Below are positions 26,280 to 64,000 of a DNA stretch of 64,000 nucleotides, one piece after another. Each line of letters begins with the position of its first letter. Within the stretch, counting starts at the first letter, position 1. The notes under the pieces were generated by a model. It was given only the letters and a program-made list of their open reading frames with translations. It was not told where the DNA came from and did no database searches. The position numbers were made by a program, and so were the translations under genes. Source of the DNA: Prosapia bicincta. Taxonomy: Eukaryota > Arthropoda > Insecta > Hemiptera > Cercopidae. Location: the NCBI GenBank assembly GCA_036971475.1, contig JBAIZL010000007.1:28377447-28441446 (forward strand). The letters are read 5' to 3'.

Positions 26280-27079
26280 TAATTAGATTATGCAATAGGG
26301 GCTTTCAAATCAGATCATGTCCTAACATGGAGTTTATAGTTATACTTAATGAAGTCGCAATTGGACCTCCATTTAAAAAACATTGTTAATAGACTCTGTA
26401 CTGCATTCTGGGCAGGAAAGCCATTAACCTTCTCTACATCATAGACCAGGAAGTTTTCTGTTTTCCCCTTAATCTTGACTCTATAATCTACTTCTATTCT
26501 TTAAAGGCAAAAATAGTCACTTGACAAACACCTAAACACTAATTATGCACAGAGAAGCAGGTAGATACTAAGGCTCAAGTAGTGTACAGAAAAATCCTAT
26601 AAGTATCTCACATAACGGGCAATGATAGGCTACGTGTTTTTCACCTTAAAATATACATGTATTATTATATTTAAAAATTAAATTCTTCAAAAATACATCT
26701 ACAGATTTCACTTCTAGGCTTGACCTTAAATCTTCCCTTTTAAGAATTTGATAAAAAATACTGTATTTCTGATTCTGAGTTACAAAATTAATATTTAAGA
26801 TGGTTATTTTGTACACATTACATACATTGAAAAGATAATGTCGTTTTTATCCTACTTATTGTTACCACTACAGATATTTTTAAATGCTCTAAAAACTGAA
26901 CAAGTATCATTGATAAACCAAACATTTTAAAACTAGAGGTTTGCTAGATATTTAGAATATATATTTTTACAGAACTATGTACCTGCCACATACTAAGGGC
27001 TATCTTCATATTTTATTCGTTATATTACCTATTTTTAATTATATTTAATTAAATCTATGATTAATGTTCTAATAAATTA

Positions 27080-27131
<52 letters not shown>

Positions 27132-28420
27132 AAACACAATAAAAAATAATATATGCCCTACGTAATATTCTTAATATTAATAACTACAAAATATAACATT
27201 CAGGTAACAAATTTATCACCTAATAAACCATTCATGGCAAATAATTAAGAACATGCTGTAACACTATAAATATAATATAATACTCGTGTATATATAAAAT
27301 ACTACTACGATAAATAGTTTCTCATATAATGCAATTCATAATTTTTTAGTAATACACTACGATCAACTTACTCTACGCACTTAAATTATAAAACAATTAT
27401 TGGTGTGACTAAAATGAAGGCAAGTTGTATAGTTGTCATGAAAATACATTATTGCTTAGCCCATTTTACAATAAGATAGTGAGAGATTATTCATTAAGGA
27501 AGAGAAGTATCTGCAGAAGAAAAATGGAGTCTCAGAACTATAAGATGAGTTTTCATTATTATTTCTTACAACCTAGTTATAATTGTTGTTTACACTTATC
27601 CTGTTAACAACATCAGTTTTGTTTTCCATAACAATTAGTAAAACCTTTACATTTGAACTTGGTAAAGCAACAACTTGCTGACACTTCCAACCACGTAATA
27701 GAAGCAAGAGACACTTACACAGACATCAACCTAAAAACTCTCCGCATAAAAAAAGGACACAACAATAAAGCAGTAGATAACTTACAGACATAAAAAAGCA
27801 AGAACTGAAGATATATTTAATGAAATAATTCAATTCAAACACCTACACATTCTGGCAACATATATAGACTACTTTTAAAGCCACAGCAGACTAGCTTCAA
27901 CATAATTTCTTAAACACTGATAAGGATTGTTTAATACTATTAAACATTTTGCTCAGTAATATTTTCATAAATTTACTTTAATTATCAGTTGTTTAATTAT
28001 TATGTTCAAATGTAGCAGTTTTGCCTACAGCAAAATCTGGTAAATTTATGAACAAACTTAATAAGACAAAATGTTTTTGTTTACACAAGACAATCTTTAT
28101 CAGAAAGCCCAAGTCAAATCCAAATTATGAATTATAAATTAATAACACCTCTTAAATCACAAAAAACTTTATATTTATGTCCTGATGTACATTTCGATTG
28201 CAAAGCAAACATCTTCAGAGGAAATTACTACAAGACTAACTACATCTGGACTGTTAAAGCCCTCGTCACGCCTTTTACACTATCCAACCAATCATTTAAT
28301 GACAAAGGTCACCTCTCTCCTATCAGCCGACTGTTTAAACTCACTTTAACTTAATCAACTTTCTTAAGTAATAAAAAGCAATATATTTTTCATAAGTAAT
28401 TATTGAGTGGAAACTGTTAA
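26280..28420. other. Gene-free stretch
   Basis: No gene. A (TA)n tract lies at 27082-27129. The open frame at 28127-28354 has no recognisable domain. Confidence 0.45.
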
Positions 28421-28424
28421 CTTA

Positions 28425-28600
28425 CTTGTTTAGTTGTTTTGGAACAATCGTTTCATTGACAAAGCGAACCCGCTACTCCTATGTAGCGAGTTGAGTCTAT
28501 TATTGAAACAATTGTTTCGAAACGTGATAGCAAATAAGTTAATAGTTTTCATTCAGTTACTCAATAATTACTACATTAAAGATGATTACAAACAACTTTA
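28425..28600. repeat. Family F foldback repeat
   Basis: Inverted arms AACTTACTTGTTTAG and CAAATAAGTTAATAG around AAGCGAACCCGCTACTCC and its inverse. It carries GAAACGTGATAGCAAATAAG, the family F box. Confidence 0.7.
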
Positions 28601-28604
28601 GTGT

Positions 28605-29840
28605 ATTTTTAATGTATGGGAATGTTTAAGGAGATGTAACAGATTTTCATCATAGACAGTGACTGATACTACATCAAGTTTACATTACATAAATGGAGAA
28701 GAGAAGGATAATGTGTGAGTAAACTTCCAGCAGCAGTTAAGACGGTGAATAAAACATAAATGAACAACCCAATACAAATCCCTTACACTGTTTGATAAAA
28801 TCATTGAATATCTACCTTTACAACCGTTGCTGCCTAGCTCAACTAGTGGCTAACCTAGATACCGATTAAGATCATTTGAAAAGGTTTTTCGTTAGTACGT
28901 CTTTTATAAATTCACTTGAACAAGTTCAGCAAGTTAAACATATACAAGTTTAAATCTAAAAGCTTTAGAAATACAAAATATTTTATTCGAATAAAGTAAT
29001 TTTTCCACCACAGCTATTTCTTTTCAATTAATGAATTTCCCTTTAATTACTTAGCAATATGTAAATATATTCATTGTTTACATTTACAAACATTTTAATT
29101 TTTTAGCCTATATTTACAAAAAAACAACCTGTTAAAGATGTGTCACAGAAAGACATCAACATTTAGCCTGTTTCGTAAACAAAAGATTGTTGTATAATCC
29201 TGTTGTAAAGAAAGGTTTAACAAAAGATGAAAATTCCATATTCCAAGTTTCACTCAGTTATACCGTTTAGTGGAACCACAAAAACAATACTAAAAAAGCG
29301 ATTTAAAAACTATTGAGAAAATAACAAATGAGAAAATAAACAATTTATATCTATAAATAAACAGTTCTTTTTATGTAAAAACACATGCCTAATTTTTGTA
29401 GATTTGTGAAATCTTTCTTTAAAACAAGCCTATGCTAACCATATGCATACATTTCTGTCAGTTACTTCAAGCTATACATTGAGATTTTTAAACCCTCAGT
29501 TTATATAAAGTTTGAAACAAACCATTTCTTATACTGGAGAAAAAAATAGTATCGAGTGAAAGTTAACAATAGCTATGCATAGAATGAATATTTGTCTGTG
29601 ATTACATGTACTATTACGGAGGGAAAAATTCATTTCACAACGAAGTAGTTGGGTAATGGTTGTGCCTAGCCTCATAGCATCATCCAAAAGCATACCTAAA
29701 ACTCCAGATCTTGTCAGTTGTAATGATTTGTTTTGTACACAATTTGCTTCAACTTTTGCAGTATGATCAAATAGGAGTGATACAACTGGTAGGAGATTTT
29801 ATATTCATCTGTTTTAATCAGTATTATTCAGTAAAAAGTG
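28605..29840. other. Gene-free AT-rich stretch
   Basis: Nothing recognised. Confidence 0.5.
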
Positions 29841-29844
29841 TCTT

Positions 29845-30245
29845 GCGGTTTTTGTCTTTACATCTTGAGGTTTTTGTATAATTACACATTTTGGTATCAA
29901 CTTGGCAAAAAAAACCACTACTTACTGTGCAACAGAAAACTATGAGATACACAAACCTTATAAATACTATCCACAACACATTCTAAATGACAAAACACAC
30001 TCTCAATCAAATACTTTATTTGAGCACATAATTAACAACTAATCTATGAACAATAACACACCACAGAACAGAAATACACCACAGACTCACACTAACACAA
30101 CATACTTGAGCAAGAGTCTTGTTCGTGACACCCAGGATTGAATAATGTGCTGACCTAGTGTGAAAGGCGTCTGCTGAATAAATCAGTATGTAGTGGTTTT
30201 TTTTGCCAAGTTGATACCAAAAAGTGTAAAAAATGTCTTTTAAAG
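29845..30245. repeat. Family M foldback repeat with internal spacer
   Basis: Left arm TTGGTATCAACTTGGC (29890-29910) and its inverse at 30205-30225. The centre contains CTGACCTAGTGTGAAAGGCG, then TCTGCTGA, a GAAA-palindrome-UC box with a poor stem II. Confidence 0.65.
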
Positions 30246-30249
30246 TGAA

Positions 30250-31200
30250 AGCTGTCTAGAAATATAGAGGGCAATCCCAATTTTGGATAACATGCAAAGA
30301 CACATTTTAACCGTTCAATCAAGTGAGGTACATCAATGAGCAGAATATCCTCAGTATGTATTTTAATACACAAATTAAGTTTCCCTAATTGGCTATCCCC
30401 CTTCAGGGCCACATGTCTGATTGTTTTTGTTACTCACCAGCTATCAGAGTGTTTGTCTTTCAACTCTTCATGTTAATTTTCACAGAGAGTCATGTTTTGT
30501 TTTGTAGCTGCGTAGTAAAGGCTCTGAATATATTGGAGCGTACTTCTAAAACTGACAAGCAACAAAAAGAGCAAACCAAGCCCAGATGTGTGATTAATTA
30601 TAGTAGAGGGTTGTTTTGTGTAGATGTAGACCTTCGAGATATGGATCTATTATTTTCTCCTATCATGAGACAAACAATAAAAGCATGTTCTTAATGAAGA
30701 TGACAATTTAAAACATCAACAGAAAAAGCATTTTACTGATTTTCATCCAAATCATTTCAAACAGATTTTTCTGTAGGTCTGGCAAAACTATGATTTTTTC
30801 TTTGTTATTACGAAGATATTCACACAAAAATTTGTTTCCTTCACGAAAAAAGTACATTGATGTTTATGAAAAAAATTTCATAAACATTTATATTGGCTTC
30901 TTAAAAATTATAATTTTCAAGTTTGTTGAAATATAATAATTTTGTAATTCTTTATAAATACCCTTTTTTAATTTATAGTTTTTAATTAATATTAAAAGCA
31001 ATTATTAAAATGTTTCAAACAAAACAGTACTAGTTTAATTTGCCTATCTTTAACTATTGTTAGAAAAATAATAATTAATTAAAACTATGTGTTATTGCTA
31101 ACATTAAATGGATCCTGAAATCCGCTGTTATTTAATAACTGATATCTCAATAAAAACAGGGGAGGTAAATGGTAAATAAAAAGTATATTTTGCGAATGTT
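30250..31200. other. Gene-free stretch
   Basis: The open frame at 30389-30694 has no recognisable domain. Nothing else found. Confidence 0.4.
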
Positions 31201-31204
31201 CATT

Positions 31205-31208
31205 GGTG

Positions 31209-31266
<58 letters not shown>

Positions 31267-31395
31267 GTTAATATATTACTATTGTAAGTAATTTTATCCA
31301 CCATTAAGTGCAATGATTTTACCTTGAGTGATGAGGCGCCTTTCGGTCACTTGACCATTGTCAAATCATATCAAGAATATATATATATATAAGCA
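31205..31395. repeat. Family P (Penelope-associated) repeat with (TA)n
   Basis: A (TA)n tract at 31205-31263 is followed by GAAGTTAATATATTACTATT, the CCACCATTAAGTGCAATGAT block and a hammerhead-like motif. The same order of (TA)n and block occurs at 40.65-40.94 and 42.19-42.36 kb, beside a GIY-YIG gene. Confidence 0.75.
31329..31368 (-). ncRNA. Hammerhead-like motif, family P (best-paired copy)
   Basis: On the minus strand: UGAU, UUGACAA, U, GGUC-AAGU-GACC, GAAA, GGCGCC, UC, AUCA. Stem I has 4 bp and stem II 4 bp. Helix III is a perfect palindrome (AGGCGCCU) with no loop, as in dimer-forming hammerheads. All parts fall within 40 nt. Confidence 0.5.
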
Positions 31396-31621
31396 ACAGT
31401 TAACACAATGACTGCTGCCCTGGCAAAACATTTGGCAGGAGCTGACATTACTTATTAAAAAAAACAAAGATGTACCCTCATTAATGAAAAAATATAATGT
31501 TCAAATTCAGTACAATGGCTAAATTATGTATTTAGCACTGTTACACAGTGCTGAAAATGCATGTTGTTCTTAAAATCAATGCTAGCAACCGAATGATACA
31601 ATAACTTTGGTTGAGAAAAAG

Positions 31622-31717
31622 CACGGGATATCTCGCACACATCACAGCTGGGTCGTCTGTAAGCATGGGATATCCCGCACACATCACAGCTGGGCCGTCT
31701 GTGAGCATGGGATATCC
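31622..31717 (-). repeat. 42-bp tandem repeat, about 2.3 copies
   Basis: Units contain GGGATATCCCGCACACATCA and CAGCTGGG. It ends beside CACTCAATGTG and TTAA (31738-31741), which may be a piggyBac-like terminus. No transposase is seen. Confidence 0.6.
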
Positions 31718-31719
31718 AA

Positions 31720-32460
31720 TGCGCCGCACTCAATGTGTTTAACATAGACATTAGCACTTGAATCCCAAGAATAGGGAAACCTCTTACTATATACACAATT
31801 GGTTTCATTGAATACTGTTTTGTGCCTTAACAAAGATATGCATTTAGATATAACAAGAGTATGGAGTATGGACGCGTCTCTTAAGTCCTTACATTTCTCT
31901 CACAGATTTTGGAAGGTTACATGTTTACAAAACCTTATGTACATCACCAATGTTATGCTGTACTGTGTTTATAAATATATGCTGATCACATGTCACAACT
32001 ACGGGATTGGTTATTGTTGAGCTCATTACATCATGTAGCATACAAACCAACAACAATGAACTGACAATAATGTAATGTTTCCAAGAGCAATAAACTAGCT
32101 AGATCCATAACTGACCTGCCTTTAATTCTGAGTATGAAACCCACTAAACAAGAAGCCTAAATGCCATTGTTTAAATTCCATAAAAGTTCAACAGTTAGCA
32201 TAATTATAAAAAGACATAACTGAATACAATATATAATTAATTTAACAAAAAACTCATTTGGATACAGCTTGTTAAAAAAAATAATAATAATAATACTGTA
32301 TTGGGTAGTTTGATTCATAAAAAATCAAAACCTGTCTACATTTTACAAAAAATCAACACTATAAAACGATTTCATAAAAATACATTAATTTCATATTTTC
32401 GTGTTCATAGTAATTTCTAGTACTTATTTACACAGAATAAAAATAAATACAAAGTATCTA
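31720..32460. other. Gene-free stretch
   Basis: Nothing recognised. Confidence 0.45.
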
Positions 32461-32464
32461 AATA

Positions 32465-33402
32465 CACTTTAGCCCGCCTAGTCCGAACAAATTTGGATAT
32501 TTTGTGTAAAATAGACAAGATAATGGGAAAGGTAAATAATGTAAAGAAATGAAAAAAGTAATTTATTGAGGAATACAAATGTTTTGTTTAATGTTTTTCT
32601 GACTAAATTGAAACAACATAAAGAATAAACAAAAGAAGAAATATGCTGTAAAATATTGTACATACCGTGATGCCCATAAAAGTGAACATTAATTTAGTTG
32701 TTATTGGACATATTTTTGTTTTTGCTGTTTTTAGTGTTTTTTGGGATGGCGCATAAATGAGCCATCGGTCTGTAGCACGAAAATCCTATCTTAGACCGAG
32801 CATCCCACGCAAGAGCCACTACAAAGGCTTATATCAACAAACACCCAACTAGCTCGTCTTGGATATTCACACTAGATAGATTGCATATATATCCAAAAAA
32901 ATACAAACAGTATAGATATTATTGTAAAAGAGACAAAATATATTTACATTTGAGTTATAAACACAGTATAGAATATTTACAAACGCACACATCACTTGTG
33001 ACACATTTACATCTTTTGTGATAAATGTCATTTAGAGTAAACCTAGTGAAACATGATCATTCAAAACAAACATGTCAGACACGTCTACAGACAAGACACT
33101 GATATATCAAGCCGTTAAAATAAACCCAGTGGTTTATTTGTCAGAAGAATAAAAGTAACACGCAGTGTCCCAAATATGAGTTGTCAGTTCACTTCAACTA
33201 CCCCGAGCAGCGCATATGTGCCAGGAAGAGAGACCGTACGGCATATGTGTAACGGCCTATTGAAACTTGTTTTTGTGTATTATTCGTTCATATTACAACA
33301 CTACAGATTCGCTAAGTTGTTTTGTTCTTCATTATTTACATTATTACGGCTAATCCGAACAGCGTTCGATCCCAATTAGTTTGGATTAGCCGGACTAAAG
33401 TG
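32465..33402. mobile_element. Non-autonomous pogo/Tigger-type element
   Basis: Ends CACTTTAGCCCGCCTAGTCC (left) and, inverted, CACTTTAGTCCGGCTAATCC (right). TA flanks both ends (32463-32464, 33403-33404). It is 938 bp long with no usable transposase. Confidence 0.8.
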
Positions 33403-33409
33403 TACTTTG

Positions 33410-34380
33410 AAAAGCTACAATGAATATTCACAGGAAAACAAGAATAGAGAAAAACCTTATCTTGGCATGACCTTACTTTATCTCCTGCCTCAATAATTTA
33501 GGACATTGAAACCTTTAAATTTACTAAGACTTTACTTTGCAATATCAAGAGAAGAAATTGTTGTAGTAGAAAATTTAATAGAAATTTTACCTCATTACTT
33601 CCATCCTAAAATATAAATTCAGTAATGAAGAGTTTTCAGAAGAAAGTATTTTATAACTAATTATTAATACTGAATTTAGATTTGAGTTATTTTTCACTTC
33701 TGCTCAGTAAAAAAGAGTTTCATACGCATTCATAGTTTACAACTCATCCTGCTTGGTATCTATTTGGTATCTGCTTAGTATCTATTTCACACTAAACTCA
33801 ACTTTCTCCAAATTGCCTCATTCTTTCGTCATATATAGACCAATGGATTATTTTGAGAAAATTATTTCAAAGTTAGTAAATTGTGGGAAAAGACTTAAAA
33901 CTAAAATACTTTTATACAAAAATATGTGTTTTCTGTGAATATTTACACATTATTGTTTTTCAATAAAAAGTACGAGTAATTAGATTAATGTGTTTATTTT
34001 CTTTACACATTAAGTACCGTGGTCTTGTGCTTTATAAGTAGTAATAGGTTAAACAAGGTTAAAACTTGAAAATATTTAATATGAAACAGCTCCACATTAA
34101 GCCCCCCTACCAATCTCCAATGAATAATATATAACTATATATAACCAATCATGTAGTTAAAACATATCCTATTAGTCTTGACTCATTGCAGAAGAACTTC
34201 TATTTTAGTTAATCTTTCAAACTAAATTGTTGATCTGCCTTCATACCCCATTAGTACTATGATGAGGTATATTATAGAATATGGTTCTCTCAGTGATCAG
34301 TGTTTCAGATACTTTGCAATAATAGCTACAGAGCTGATTAGATGTTCAATGCTGTTTTCAAAGTCATTACAATGTAATGG
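33410..34380. other. Gene-free AT-rich stretch
   Basis: Nothing recognised. Confidence 0.45.
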
Positions 34381-34384
34381 TTAA

Positions 34385-34520
34385 GCATTAGTAACTAAAA
34401 ACCCTTGTACACATGTTACACTTACATTTATGATTGTTGAGGACGACTGTTTCGGGAGATGTGTCCCACTGTCAACTCAGACCATAACTCTGAATAACTG
34501 TAACACTTTAGTAGGTGTAG
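34385..34520. repeat. Family G repeat, one arm
   Basis: GATTGTTGAGGACGACTGTT, then TCGGGAGATGTGTCCC, on the plus strand, the inverse of the hammerhead-like centre. The flanking arms are eroded. Confidence 0.65.
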
Positions 34521-34529
34521 AATTTTATG

Positions 34530-35255
34530 ACAAAGCAATCAACATAAAATGTTTGCATTCGCGCAAGATCCAATCAAAGAGCTGAATGGCCGTGCTGATT
34601 TTATCTGTGTTCTGCTAATTTTTTTTTCAACCTTATGTGATTCAGCAATTCTTTAATTTAACTGAATGTTGTAATACAGATGGCTGATTGTTTCTGATCC
34701 CACGTGGGATTCACTTTACAATTCTATTACTGTATATTACTCACTACTACTAGAAGGCCTGCTGAACATGTTCAAAGACCTGACACCTAAGCAGTTACTT
34801 TCAGCTGCAAACATAGACTCAAGAAGTTGTTTGTGGAGAATAATGAAACTGTTGATAAGTGAGTCAAGTTATTTCACTGTAGCGACTTTATCTGACACGC
34901 TTATTAACAGTTTAATTACTTTTCACATAAAAACAAAATGAAAGAAGTACTTGACAGCAGGCCTAGTTATACGTCATGCCAAGAGGTTTATTAATTACAC
35001 CAACATTTTTGCCTAAAATCACATCTTCTCTATTCACTTAATTAAAAGGCATTAAGGGTTTCAAAACTACTGTTACATAATATATTAATAAAAAGATTAA
35101 GTTATTTATTAAAGCGATCCTTACTAGATGATAAACTGAATTTTACACACACTTAAAAATATATATGTATATATAAATATTACTTATTATATCTAAATGT
35201 GTATATTTAAAGGCAATAATTCCGTGGTATGTTAAAAGTTCAATCTATGAGACAA
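34530..35255. other. Gene-free AT-rich stretch
   Basis: Nothing recognised. Confidence 0.45.
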
Positions 35256-35260
35256 AAATT

Positions 35261-35564
35261 AAAATAAATAAATTTATAGTAAACTATACGAGTACTGATA
35301 CAAGGTTTTATAAAACCAGATGATTTTATTTCATTAAGATTAATAATTATGTATATTAACTTTGGGTTTTTGATAACTAAAGAGAGGCAATGCATACCTG
35401 ACAATCAAATCTAAAATAAATAAATTTATAGTAAACTATACGAGTACTGATACAAGGTTTTATAAAACCAGATGATTTTATTTCATTAAGATTAATAATT
35501 ATGTATATTAACTTTGGGTTTTTGATAACTAAAGAGAGGCAATGCATACCTGACAATCAAATCT
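35261..35564 (+). repeat. Apparently perfect 152-bp tandem duplication
   Basis: Copies at 35261-35412 and 35413-35564 read the same throughout as far as I can compare by eye. They begin 13 bp beyond the INPP5F stop codon, so both may be in its 3' UTR. Each copy has a minus-strand AATAAA (GATTTTATTTC on plus). Confidence 0.9.
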
Positions 35565-35576
35565 CCAAAACTTACT

Positions 35577-61455
<25,879 letters not shown>

Positions 61456-61659
61456 CTGAAACCAAAACAGCTGTTTCACTAAATGTGTTCTGATTAGGCA
61501 GGAAAGTATTTACAGGCAGTATTAGGATAAGTTGGTAGTATAGGAAATGGTCACTGAGGCTACCAGCAAGAATGAATGCATCTCAATGATTCTGAGAGGT
61601 GTTAGGCAAGAAACTATGCTCAAAAGAGTACATGGAACAATGTTACAGAAGGATGGACA

Positions 61660-61775
61660 AGTTACGAGCTGACTCACAGAATTGAACAATGCACCGATCT
61701 AGTGTGAAATGCATTTGCTGAAAAGTATCACTAAGTAGTGGGTTTTCGCCAAATGGTACCAACAGTAGAGAAAGA
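61660..61775 (+). repeat. Family M repeat, one arm
   Basis: GAACAATGCACCGATCTAGT, then GTGAAATGCATTTGCTGAAA and TAGTGGGTTTTCGCCAA; matches 10.1 and 30.2 kb. Confidence 0.6.
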
Positions 61776-61779
61776 AATA

Positions 61780-62640
61780 GCTTGCTAAAATTAGGATGCC
61801 AAGAGACAGCTCAGAACAATCTACTTTATGCTTATATTAGATGAAGAATATGGGATTGTCGTGAAAATGACAAAGCCTCAGTAATGTAACGTTGTTTTGT
61901 ATTACCACCTAAATAGTCTAATTCGATATAATTCTAACTGTCGCCGCGAGATAGCGACAGCTGACCAATAGTAAAACAGCTGGGCGGGCAAAGTTTGATA
62001 TTTCCGGTATAGTTTTAAAATGAAATAAAGGATTCGTTGAGACTGAGACTAGTGAGTTGAGAGAGAACACATCTTCCTGGCAACCACCGGACTGCATCCG
62101 GCCGAACGCTAGCTTCCTGAAGAAACCAGTGAGAGGTAACACTAAGTCATTGGATCGACTCATAACAGGTAAATGATTTATTTAATGTTCCTTTTTATAT
62201 TTGTTAGTAATTTTTTTTTTTTTTGAACGCACTGTCCATGGCCCTTGGGAGAATTTTGTCATTTAATTTTGCTAATTAAAATTAATATCGACGGTTTCCC
62301 GCTTTATTAAATCCTCCAACGGCAGTGACTTTACCGTAATTAATAGTAAAGAAGCTTCATTAACAAAATTGTACCACAGATCAAACTAGAAAGATTGATC
62401 TGTTTACACAAGATGAAACATAGAAGTACCTGAACTTTATAAAATACCGTAAGATTCATATTCATGCTGTACTCTGTGACAGATCGAGATACAAATATGG
62501 TGCAAAAATGTTGAAATTATTGAGAACTCCATGACCACCTATAATATATTTACAATATCAATATCTATCATGAAGGACAATTCATGTATAACTTCCTTTT
62601 CTGCCCTGACTCAGCAAAACAAATTAGCCTGAGACTGATA
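61780..62640. other. Stretch upstream of the in-window INPP5F exons
   Basis: GC content rises near 61935-62165 (CTGTCGCCGCGAGATAGCGACAG hairpin; ATGAAATAAAGGATTCG), which could be an LTR piece, but no partner or gene is visible. Confidence 0.3.
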
Positions 62641-62653
62641 ATGCTGAAAGTGG

Positions 62654-63150
62654 TTGGAACAGGCCTACTCTAGTTGCATTCAATGTTATTCCGATTGCTC
62701 ATTCGATGCAGGATGGGAGATCAGGTGTTTTTATTACATCAGCTGTTACTGGGCTGACTTGTCTCCCACCCTCTTCAAGATTTATCTAAGTTCAACGCTG
62801 AAAAATTGGTTTAACAAATATAGAAAAATGAGAATTCAAATAGGGGAGGAATATATTACAACTCTATTATTTGCAGACGGCCAGGATGTTCCCGCTGAAG
62901 ATACTGATGATGCTAAATATTTGGTTAGAAAACTATGGCAGGAACTGAATAAATGGGGTCTGGAAATTAATGCTGAGGAAACAGAATACATGGCAGGAGG
63001 TGCAGGACAAGATTTAAACATTGATGGAAACATTATAAAAAATACTAAATAATACAAATATCAATAGGGAGTAATGTTGACTGAATATGGTAACAACAGA
63101 AAAGCAATATTGCAGGAAATAGGGAGAGGACGAAATATTATAAGTCAACT
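62654..63150 (+). pseudogene. Non-LTR retrotransposon (LINE) reverse transcriptase fragment
   Basis: The frame reads LSPTLFKIYLSSTL, then IGEEYITTLLFADGQDVPAE, WGLEINAEETEY. This is the palm of a non-LTR reverse transcriptase. The catalytic FADD box reads FADG, so the second Asp is lost. The 5' part is absent and stops break the frame near 63050. Confidence 0.85.
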
Positions 63151-63151
63151 A

Positions 63152-64000
63152 ATTTCACTATGGAATAAGGACATAAAGGAAAGAACAAAAAGACACCTAT
63201 TTACAACACTGGTGGAAAGTACAGTGACTTGCGACTCTGAAGTCTGGGCAGTGAACAAGAATATACAGAAATGAATAAATGCAATGAAAAACACATTCTG
63301 TAGAAGATATAGATACACATTACAGCATTATATAAGGTCAGACAGAACCAAAGAAATAAAGAATGTAGACACATCACTTACAGACACCATAGAAAGAAAG
63401 CAGCTTTCTTGGTACGGTCATATGAGAAGAATGACGGTTGATAGATTACCATTAAAAACTTGGAAATGGATTCCAAAAAGAAGGAAAGGACGACCAAGGA
63501 TATCATAGTAAAATGGGATTAGAATAGCTGTGAACAGAAGAGAGAAGATTCATGGCAAAACAAGAAACCATAACATTAAAATTGCAATAAACGACATTTC
63601 ACTATGGAATAAGGACATAAAGGAAAGAACAAAAAGACACCTATTTACAACACTGGTGGAAAGTACAGTGACTTGCGACTCTGAAGTCTGGGCAGTGAAC
63701 AAGAATATACAGAAATGAATAAATGCAATGAAAAACACATTCTGTAGAAGATATAGATACACATTACAGCATTATATAAGGTCAGACAGAACCAAAGAAA
63801 TAAAGAATGTAGAAACATCACTTACAGACACCATAGAAAGAAAGCAGCTTTCTTGGTACGGTCATATGAGAAGAATGACGGTTGATAGATTACCATTAAA
63901 AACTTGGAAATGGATTCCAAAAAGAAGGAAAGGACGACCAAGGATATTATAGTAAAATGGGATTAGAATAGCTGTGAACAGAAGAGAGAAGATTCATGGC
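63152..64000 (+). repeat. 444-bp tandem repeat of LINE 3' coding part, running off the edge
   Basis: Copies begin at 63152 and 63596 (ATTTCACTATGGAATAAGGA). They differ at only a few visible bases. They encode SLWNKDIKERTKRHLFTTLV, EVWAVNKNIQK, then IERKQLSWYGHMRRM and GRPRI, the end of the same LINE protein, with stops between. The second copy reaches the window end, so the array may continue. Confidence 0.9.

Noticed and set aside
27660..27900. Possible third Penelope relic (frame with NHVIEARDTYTDINLKTLRI)
   Set aside because: No GIY-YIG or reverse-transcriptase motif visible; resemblance too vague to annotate.

Overview
This window is AT-rich animal nuclear DNA, most likely from an insect. 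It holds one intact single-exon protein kinase gene, the 3' part of a multi-exon phosphatase gene with introns of up to about 7 kb, and a dense layer of transposable elements (mariner, pogo/Tigger, piggyBac, hAT, LINE and Penelope-like). There are no bacterial-type operons. The insect assignment rests on how closely the kinase and the phosphatase C-terminus resemble insect CaMKI and INPP5F/SAC2 as I know them. The exact order is not determined.

Host genes, both on the minus strand. (1) CaMKI, 11135-12211: an uninterrupted 358-residue calcium/calmodulin-dependent protein kinase I with every catalytic motif and the C-terminal calmodulin-binding segment. (2) INPP5F (SAC2, a Sac-domain inositol 4-phosphatase): eight exons between 61455 and 35577 whose reading phases join without conflict into 596 C-terminal residues. 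The exons carrying the catalytic Sac domain lie beyond the right edge. One 104-nt exon (39430-39533) is too short to stand out as an ORF and was placed by splice sites and phase.

Layout: 0-10 kb is intergenic, with foldback repeats and a piggyBac relic broken by a Tigger relic and by a small repeat insertion. 10.7-12.2 kb is CaMKI. 12.9-35.2 kb is intergenic, with foldbacks, a complete 2.3-kb Tigger element with TIRs and TA duplications (21.5-23.8 kb), a pogo-type MITE and hAT MITEs. 35.2-61.5 kb is the INPP5F locus, whose introns hold three mariner-superfamily relics, a nest of Penelope-like elements with long (TA)n tracts (40.2-44.7 kb), a 77-bp satellite and more foldbacks. 62.6-64 kb is a dead LINE whose 3' part is repeated in tandem with a 444-bp period up to the window edge.

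Main discovery candidate: at least seven foldback repeat families with otherwise different sequences carry the same small RNA-like core. It reads stem I, YUGANRA, one extra base, stem II, GAAA, a short self-complementary sequence, UC, stem I'. This is a hammerhead-ribozyme layout with a tiny palindromic helix III. Across families the first Y and the R covary as C..G or U..A, which matches the C3-G8 pair of known hammerheads. Two families lie next to Penelope-type GIY-YIG endonuclease relics, and several insertions have target-site duplications of 11-15 bp. I read them as termini of, or short elements mobilised by, Penelope-like retroelements. Catalysis is unproven, and the extra base before stem II is not canonical.
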